This document shows, piece by piece, positions 27,479 through 33,002 of a stretch of 33,002 nucleotides of DNA (position 1 is its first letter; each line of letters begins with the position of its first letter). Made by a program: the position numbers and the translations under genes. The DNA is taken from positions 1 to 33,002 of the forward strand of contig CAIVGC010000073.1 of NCBI GenBank assembly GCA_903905335.1. The letters run 5' to 3'. The notes below the pieces were generated by a model, which was given only the letters and a program-made list of their open reading frames with translations, made no database searches and had not been told where the DNA came from. The DNA is from an uncultured Methylococcaceae bacterium. GTDB taxonomy: Bacteria > Pseudomonadota > Gammaproteobacteria > Methylococcales > Methylomonadaceae.

Positions 27479-28456
27479 TTATCTTGTATAAGCTAAGGCT
27501 TCGAGTATGACCTGTTCATCGGCACCGAGTCGACTGACATTTTCGCTGATATATCTACGCCAACCTCGTGCGCCAGGTTCTCCATGATACAAGCCTAAAA
27601 TATGGCGCGATACGCTGTTTAAACGGGCTTCGGTTTTAAGTTGCTCTTGTATGTAAGGAATTAATTGTTCTATGACTGCATGACGTGACAACCCTTGATG
27701 AGTCGCGCCAAAAATTCGTTGATCAACGTCTGTCAAGATATAAGGATTGTGATACGCTTCTCGCCCCATCATCACGCCATCAACCTGAGTCAAATGTTGT
27801 TCTGCTTGTTCTAGGGTGGTAATCCCACCATTAATAATGATGGTTAAATCTGGAAAATCTTTTTTTAGTTGGTAGACCACATCATAACGTAAGGGGGGAA
27901 TGTCACGATTTTGTTTGGGTGATAAACCACTCAACCACGCTTTACGGGCATGAACAATAAACGTGCTGCAACCAGCCTCGCTAATGGTCGAAACAAAGTG
28001 TACTAATTCAGGATAAGAATCTTGTTCATCAATACCAATTCTTGATTTAACGGTAACAGGAATTGAGACTGCTTCAGACATTGCGGCAACACAGTCGGCA
28101 ACCAGCTGCGGATCAGCCATTAAACAGGCACCGAAACGACCATTTTGTACACGATCACTAGGACAACCGACATTGAGATTAACTTCCGCATAACCATAGT
28201 CTTCAATCATCTTGGCACAAAGAGCGAGATCCTTAGGATTACTGCCCCCCAATTGAAAGGCAACTGGGTTTTCTATAGGCGAATACTGTAAGAAGCGATG
28301 ACTACCGCCGTGTATTATAGCGCCGGTAGTCACCATCTCGGTATATAACAAGGCCTGCTTGGTAATGAGCCGATGAAAATAGCGGCAATGCCGATTAGTC
28401 CAATCTAGCATAGGTGCAACGCTAAAGCGGTGACTTGGGGTATTCGGGATTAACAT
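27479..28456 (-). CDS. dusA: tRNA-dihydrouridine(20/20a) synthase DusA
   Basis: 'HRFSVAPMLDWTNRHCRYFHRLI...YTEMVTTGAIIHG...LNVGCPSDRVQNGRFGACLM...VDGVMMGREAYHNPYIL'. Confidence 0.97.
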   Translation of the reverse strand: MLIPNTPSHRFSVAPMLDWTNRHCRYFHRLITKQALLYTEMVTTGAIIHGGSHRFLQYSPIENPVAFQLGGSNPKDLALCAKMIEDYGYAEVNLNVGCPSDRVQNGRFGACLMADPQLVADCVAAMSEAVSIPVTVKSRIGIDEQDSYPELVHFVSTISEAGCSTFIVHARKAWLSGLSPKQNRDIPPLRYDVVYQLKKDFPDLTIIINGGITTLEQAEQHLTQVDGVMMGREAYHNPYILTDVDQRIFGATHQGLSRHAVIEQLIPYIQEQLKTEARLNSVSRHILGLYHGEPGARGWRRYISENVSRLGADEQVILEALAYTR

Positions 28457-28556
28457 GAATTAATTAAAAGAGTAGAAGATTGGGTTTTTTAAGTGCTAGG
28501 AGATTGATATAGGACACTCAGTTTTTAATTGAGTGTAGAGGCATTAATTAATAGGG

Positions 28557-29300
28557 TCAAGCTCTAGCAATGACCCAAACATCCACTCGACTCACGCCTG
28601 CGGCTTTTAATAGGCTGGCCAATTCATGTGCGGTGGAGCCGGTGGTCATTACATCATCAAGCAGGGCAATATGTTGCACCGGAATCGCCTTTGTAATAGA
28701 AAAAGCATGTTTGATGTTCTTGCGACGTTGCTTCGCAGTCAACGCAGATTGGTGTGGTGTGTTCTTATGCCTAAGGCAGCTGTGTAAATCTAGGGGTAGC
28801 TGTAATTCTTTGCCTACTGTTTTAGCGATTTCTATCGCTTGATTAAATCCGCGCTCTTGGTAGCGGGCTTTATGTAAAGGCACAGGTAAAATCAGATCTG
28901 GTCTTTGGGCGGTTAGTTTTAAATGATCCGCCAATAATAAGCCCAGTAAACGGGCATTCTTGTAATGTGCGCCGAATTTTAAGGTGGTAATTAAATGCCT
29001 TATTTCGCCTTGATACGTAAAGGGTGCATAGGTTTCATCAAAGGCCGGTGTGGCACTTAAGCAATGTCCGCAAAGCATCGGGTAGGAGGCGGGTGGCTCT
29101 AGTATTTCCGCGCATTTATAACAACAAAGTGTGTTTCTATGTAGGCGTAGATGACAGTGATTACAAAGGTCGCGACCTTTAGTGCCAGTATTGCCACATA
29201 AGATGCATATAGGCGGAAGCAGGTAATCCTGTATAATATCGATCCAGTTGTATCCCTTATTGATACTTGCCGGTTGACGAATAAGATTTTTGTTTGTCAC
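28557..29300 (-). CDS. comF: ComF family protein (phosphoribosyltransferase fold), GTG start
   Basis: 'LLPPICILCGNTGTKGRDLCNHCHLRL' Cys4 motif and PRPP motif 'IALLDDVMTTGSTAHELASLL'. Confidence 0.93.
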   Translation of the reverse strand: MTNKNLIRQPASINKGYNWIDIIQDYLLPPICILCGNTGTKGRDLCNHCHLRLHRNTLCCYKCAEILEPPASYPMLCGHCLSATPAFDETYAPFTYQGEIRHLITTLKFGAHYKNARLLGLLLADHLKLTAQRPDLILPVPLHKARYQERGFNQAIEIAKTVGKELQLPLDLHSCLRHKNTPHQSALTAKQRRKNIKHAFSITKAIPVQHIALLDDVMTTGSTAHELASLLKAAGVSRVDVWVIARA

Positions 29301-29332
29301 GTTTACCTTTATTGTAGTTGGAGATTATCAGC

Positions 29333-30325
29333 ATGTCTGCAAACCCTGCCATTAGCCATCCTAATTCACTTAGCTTACGTCATGATTGGCAGTTGGATGA
29401 AGTGCAAGCCCTGTATGCTTTACCTTTTAATGATTTGATCTTTAAAGCACAAACTGTTCATAGAGAGCATTTTGATCCTAATGAAGTTCAAATTAGCAGC
29501 TTATTAAGTATAAAAACTGGCTCTTGTTCGGAAGATTGTGGTTATTGTCCGCAAAGTGCGCGTTATGATTCAGGTTTAACACCTGAAGCCTTGATGCCCG
29601 TTGATGCCGTATTAAAAGCCGCTCAACAAGCTAAAGATCAAGGTGCTTCACGTTTTTGCATGGGTGCGGCTTGGCGTCAACCTAAAGATAAAGATGTGGA
29701 ACGTGTCATTGAAATGGTACAAGGCGTTAAGGCGATGGGTATGGAAACCTGCGTCACCTTAGGCATGTTGACTGATGCGCAAACGCTACGCTTAAAAGAA
29801 GGTGGCTTAGATTATTACAATCATAATCTGGATACCTCCGAAGATTATTATTCAGAAGTGATTACCACACGTACTTATCAGGATAGATTAGATACTTTAG
29901 AGCGTGTTAGAGATGCCGGTATTAATGTCTGCTGTGGCGGTATTGTTGGCATGGGTGAAACCGATGTTGATCGTGCTCAATTGCTCATACAGTTAGCCAA
30001 TATGCCTAAGCACCCTGAAAGTGTGCCGGTCAATATGTTGGTGCAGGTTGAAGGTACGCCACTAATGGGCACTGAACAATTAGATCCAATTATATTTGTG
30101 CGTACTCTGGCTGTTGCAAGAATCATGATGCCTAAATCGCGGGTGCGTTTGTCAGCCGGTCGCAGCAAAATGAGCGATGAAATGCAGGCCTTGTGTTTTC
30201 TGGCCGGTGCTAACTCGATTTTTTATGGTGATAAGTTATTGACCACTGATAATCCTATGACCAATCATGATCTAGCGTTATTTGCACGCTTAGGTGTTTA
30301 TTCTGGCGGGTCAAGTTACGCCTAA
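29333..30325 (+). CDS. bioB: Biotin synthase
   Basis: '[22 protein letters not shown]' radical SAM motif. ATG at 29333 with GGAG upstream. The track start at 29318 is a TTG. Confidence 0.98.
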   Translation: MSANPAISHPNSLSLRHDWQLDEVQALYALPFNDLIFKAQTVHREHFDPNEVQISSLLSIKTGSCSEDCGYCPQSARYDSGLTPEALMPVDAVLKAAQQAKDQGASRFCMGAAWRQPKDKDVERVIEMVQGVKAMGMETCVTLGMLTDAQTLRLKEGGLDYYNHNLDTSEDYYSEVITTRTYQDRLDTLERVRDAGINVCCGGIVGMGETDVDRAQLLIQLANMPKHPESVPVNMLVQVEGTPLMGTEQLDPIIFVRTLAVARIMMPKSRVRLSAGRSKMSDEMQALCFLAGANSIFYGDKLLTTDNPMTNHDLALFARLGVYSGGSSYA

Positions 30326-31494
30326 TGACACTGGCTTTTTCAGAGTTGCCTAATGAACTAGAAAGCATTGCTAGCAAAGGTTTGTATCGTACTCGGCGGG
30401 TTATAAGCTCGCCGCAAGGTATTTATCTGCAAATTGATGGTAGAGCGGTGCTTAACTTTTGCAGCAATGATTATCTGGGCTTGGCTAATCATCCCTCCGT
30501 GGCTAGTGCTTTTAAAAGTGCCGTCGATCAGTATGGTGTAGGTAGTGGTTCTGCACATTTAATCTGTGGGCATAGCGCAGCGCATCATGCCTTGGAAGAA
30601 GAATTAGCCGAGTTTACCGGTCGAGATCGCGCCTTGTTATTTTCTACCGGTTATATGGCTAATCTGGGTGTTATGTCGGCATTATTAGGACGTAAAGATG
30701 CTGTATTTGAAGATCGGCTCAATCACGCCTCTTTATTAGATGGCGGCTTAATGTCTGGCGCAAGCTTCAAACGTTATCGACATGGCGATGTTGAGCATCT
30801 TAATAGTCATCTAAAAAAAGCCAGTGGCCAGAAATTAATCGTAACTGATGGCGTGTTTAGTATGGATGGCGATTTTGCGCCCTTGCCAGCCTTATCGATA
30901 GCGGCCAAAGCACAGGATGCTTGGTTGATGGTTGATGATGCGCATGGCTTAGGTGTGCTTGGTACACAAGGTGGCGGCTTGTTGGAATATTACGGACTTA
31001 AGCAGACTGATGTCCCTATATTAATGGGAACTTTAGGTAAAGGCTTCGGTACTTTCGGTGCTTTTGTGGCAGGTTCTGAAGACTTGATTGAAACGCTGAT
31101 ACAAAAATCTCGTACTTACATCTATACCACGGCTTTGCCTGCAGCCGTCGCTGAAGCGACTAGAGCCAGTTTAAAGTTAGTGATTGCAGAAAGCTGGCGC
31201 AGAGACAAACTCAAAAAGCTAGCTGAGCGTTTTAGCGTGGGTGCTAGGCAACTGGGTTTGCAGTTGATGAATTCTACCTCACCTATACAGCCGATAGTCA
31301 TTGGTGAGAATCAACAAGTCCTCGATATCAGTCGGGCGTTGTTAAACACTGGTTTTTTAGTCAGTGCTATAAGGCCGCCTACGGTACCGCAAGGTAGCGC
31401 ACGTTTACGAGTCACCTTTTCTGCTTTGCATGAGGAGGTTCATGTGGATAGTCTGTTAGATGCCTTGGATAAAGCTGGCGCAGGTCTTAGATAA
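30325..31494 (+). CDS. bioF: 8-amino-7-oxononanoate synthase
   Basis: 'NFCSNDYLGLANHPSV...GVGSGSAHLICGHSAAHHALEEELAEFTGR...DGVFSMDGD...GTLGKGFGTFGAF'. Confidence 0.97.
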   Translation: MTLAFSELPNELESIASKGLYRTRRVISSPQGIYLQIDGRAVLNFCSNDYLGLANHPSVASAFKSAVDQYGVGSGSAHLICGHSAAHHALEEELAEFTGRDRALLFSTGYMANLGVMSALLGRKDAVFEDRLNHASLLDGGLMSGASFKRYRHGDVEHLNSHLKKASGQKLIVTDGVFSMDGDFAPLPALSIAAKAQDAWLMVDDAHGLGVLGTQGGGLLEYYGLKQTDVPILMGTLGKGFGTFGAFVAGSEDLIETLIQKSRTYIYTTALPAAVAEATRASLKLVIAESWRRDKLKKLAERFSVGARQLGLQLMNSTSPIQPIVIGENQQVLDISRALLNTGFLVSAIRPPTVPQGSARLRVTFSALHEEVHVDSLLDALDKAGAGLR

Positions 31495-31509
31495 TTCGTA
31501 TATCAATTC

Positions 31510-32286
31510 ATGATTAAGCTACATCAACAAACTTTCGGTACCGGTAAGTCCATCGTGCTAGTGCATGGCTGGGCTATGCACAGTGGTATTTGGCATGATT
31601 TTGCCATGCAACTAGCCCAGTATTATCAAGTCACTTGTATCGACTTACCGGGACATGGTCATAGTGACAATCTCGATAATTTCACCTTAGAGCAAGTGGC
31701 TGATGCGTTGGTTGATGCGGTAGCTGATGAGCAGAGTTGTTGGCTGGGTTGGTCATTGGGTGCAAACGTAGTTGTCGATATTGCCCGTCGCTATCCAGAG
31801 CGTGTCAATAGCCTAGTTTTACTGGCAGGTAATCCACACTTTACTTGCACTGAGCAGTGGCCCGGTATGAAGGTGGATTTATTAGAGGCTTTTGCTGAGC
31901 AGTTGGCGCTTGATGCCCCAGCCACCTTATTACGTTTCTTATCCTTGCAAGTCGCTCAGTTGCCCGATTATAAAGTGCTATTGAAAAACCTTAAAGCAGT
32001 CATCATGGCTAGGGCAATACCCAATATTGATGCCTTACAAGGTGGGCTTGCGATACTTAAATACGCTGATTTACGATCTGCTTTAGCCGAAGCCCAGATG
32101 CCGATCTTGGTATTGTTAGGTACGCGAGATATCTTGGTGCCTATCGCAGTAGCCGAGGCTATAAAAGCCTTAGCGCCGGCTATTCAAATGGTTGTCATTG
32201 ATAAAGCGGGGCATGTGCCTTTTTTATCGCATCCACAAATCGTCTTGGAGACGATTACTAACTTTATGGACGCTCCATGCCACTAA
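31510..32286 (+). CDS. bioH: Pimeloyl-[ACP] methyl ester carboxylesterase BioH
   Basis: 'IVLVHGWAMHSGIWHDFAMQL', 'WLGWSLGANVVVDIA' (GWSLG nucleophile), 'DKAGHVPFLSHP'. Confidence 0.95.
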   Translation: MIKLHQQTFGTGKSIVLVHGWAMHSGIWHDFAMQLAQYYQVTCIDLPGHGHSDNLDNFTLEQVADALVDAVADEQSCWLGWSLGANVVVDIARRYPERVNSLVLLAGNPHFTCTEQWPGMKVDLLEAFAEQLALDAPATLLRFLSLQVAQLPDYKVLLKNLKAVIMARAIPNIDALQGGLAILKYADLRSALAEAQMPILVLLGTRDILVPIAVAEAIKALAPAIQMVVIDKAGHVPFLSHPQIVLETITNFMDAPCH

Positions 32287-33002
32287 CTAAAACAGGCATT
32301 AAACGCGCTTTTACTGCTGCTTCATCAACTTATGACGATGCTGCTGCCTTGCAGCGCAGAGTAGGTTTAGAACTACTTAAAACTATTGATGCCGAGTTGT
32401 TGAAAGGAACCTTATTAGACATAGGTTGTGGTACTGGTTTTTTAACTGCTGAATTATTAGCATGCTTTAATCATGATGCCACTATTGCTTTAGATATTGC
32501 TTGGACTATGTTGCAAAGCACACAACAGAAATTGGCTTTACATCAGCAAGTGCATTATGTGTGTGCGGACGCCGAACAACTCCCTTTTGGTGAACAGTGC
32601 ATCGATGGTGTATTTTCAAATCTTGCCTTGCAATGGTGTAGTGATCTGGATGCGGTATTCAGTGGTATTAAGCGCGCCTTAAAGCCTGGTAAATCTTTAG
32701 TATTCTCGACCTTTGGTCCACAAACGTTGTGTGAGTTGAAAAGTGCTTGGGCAAGCGTAAATGACTATCAACACGTTAATAGCTTTTATAGTGAATCAGA
32801 GTTAAGAGGGTTCTTAGTTGCGGCAGGATTTTATGATATTCAACTGCATAATGTATGTTATGACTCACATTACGCCTCTGTTTTAGCCTTGATGCAAGAG
32901 TTAAAACAACTGGGTGCTCATCATGTAGTGACGGGGGCTAATAAACATATTACGACTAAAACAGCGATGCAGCAGATGATTAGTGCTTATGAAAAACAAG
33001 CA
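32277..33002 (+). CDS. bioC: Malonyl-[ACP] O-methyltransferase BioC (3' truncated by window end)
   Basis: ATG at 32277 overlaps bioH by 10 nt. MPLTKTGIKRAFTAASSTYDDAAALQRRVG...LLDIGCGTGFLTAELLA...FSNLALQWCSDLDAVFSGIKRALKPGKSLVFSTFG. Open to the last base, so absent from the ORF track. Confidence 0.95.
   Translation, partial: MPLTKTGIKRAFTAASSTYDDAAALQRRVGLELLKTIDAELLKGTLLDIGCGTGFLTAELLACFNHDATIALDIAWTMLQSTQQKLALHQQVHYVCADAEQLPFGEQCIDGVFSNLALQWCSDLDAVFSGIKRALKPGKSLVFSTFGPQTLCELKSAWASVNDYQHVNSFYSESELRGFLVAAGFYDIQLHNVCYDSHYASVLALMQELKQLGAHHVVTGANKHITTKTAMQQMISAYEKQA

Noticed and set aside
29300-29333. BirA operator between comF and bioB
   Set aside because: No convincing TTGTAAACC-N-GGTTTACAA-type dyad could be seen.

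Overview
This 33 kb window is a gammaproteobacterial-type chromosome segment. An accessory, repeat-rich region (about 1-7.1 kb) is followed by mostly conventional housekeeping operons. The accessory part holds a MazEF/PemK-like and a VapBC-like toxin-antitoxin pair, with a 126-bp duplicated vapC 3' fragment at the window edge. It also holds an Rpn/PD-(D/E)XK transposase-like gene bracketed by direct repeats, a compact ORF-less group II intron-like element (~3412-4055) with an apparent intron-free copy of its target site at ~124-227, an uncharacterised Lys-rich protein, a trmN6-like methyltransferase, and a zeta-toxin-like kinase overlapping a small ORF. The remainder contains a membrane cupredoxin plus two-domain multicopper oxidase pair, rpiA, comEC, an AIM24-family gene, tig-clpP-clpX, tRNA-Leu(TAG), dnaQ, groES-groEL with a perfect CIRCE operator, a moeB/thiF-like gene, pqqABC (pqqA is absent from the supplied ORF track), an HI0933-type flavoprotein, a radical SAM protein, dusA, comF and bioBFHC (bioC is truncated by the window end). 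Several dispersed repeat families (palindromic/MITE-like and REP-like) sit between genes, and two families have inverted copies flanking multi-gene blocks. No CRISPR array was seen. The best candidates for something undescribed are the ORF-less intron with its empty target site, the cupredoxin/MCO pair, a structured intergenic RNA candidate at ~14.32-14.45 kb, and the repeat/MITE families. All family assignments are by eye, with no database search.
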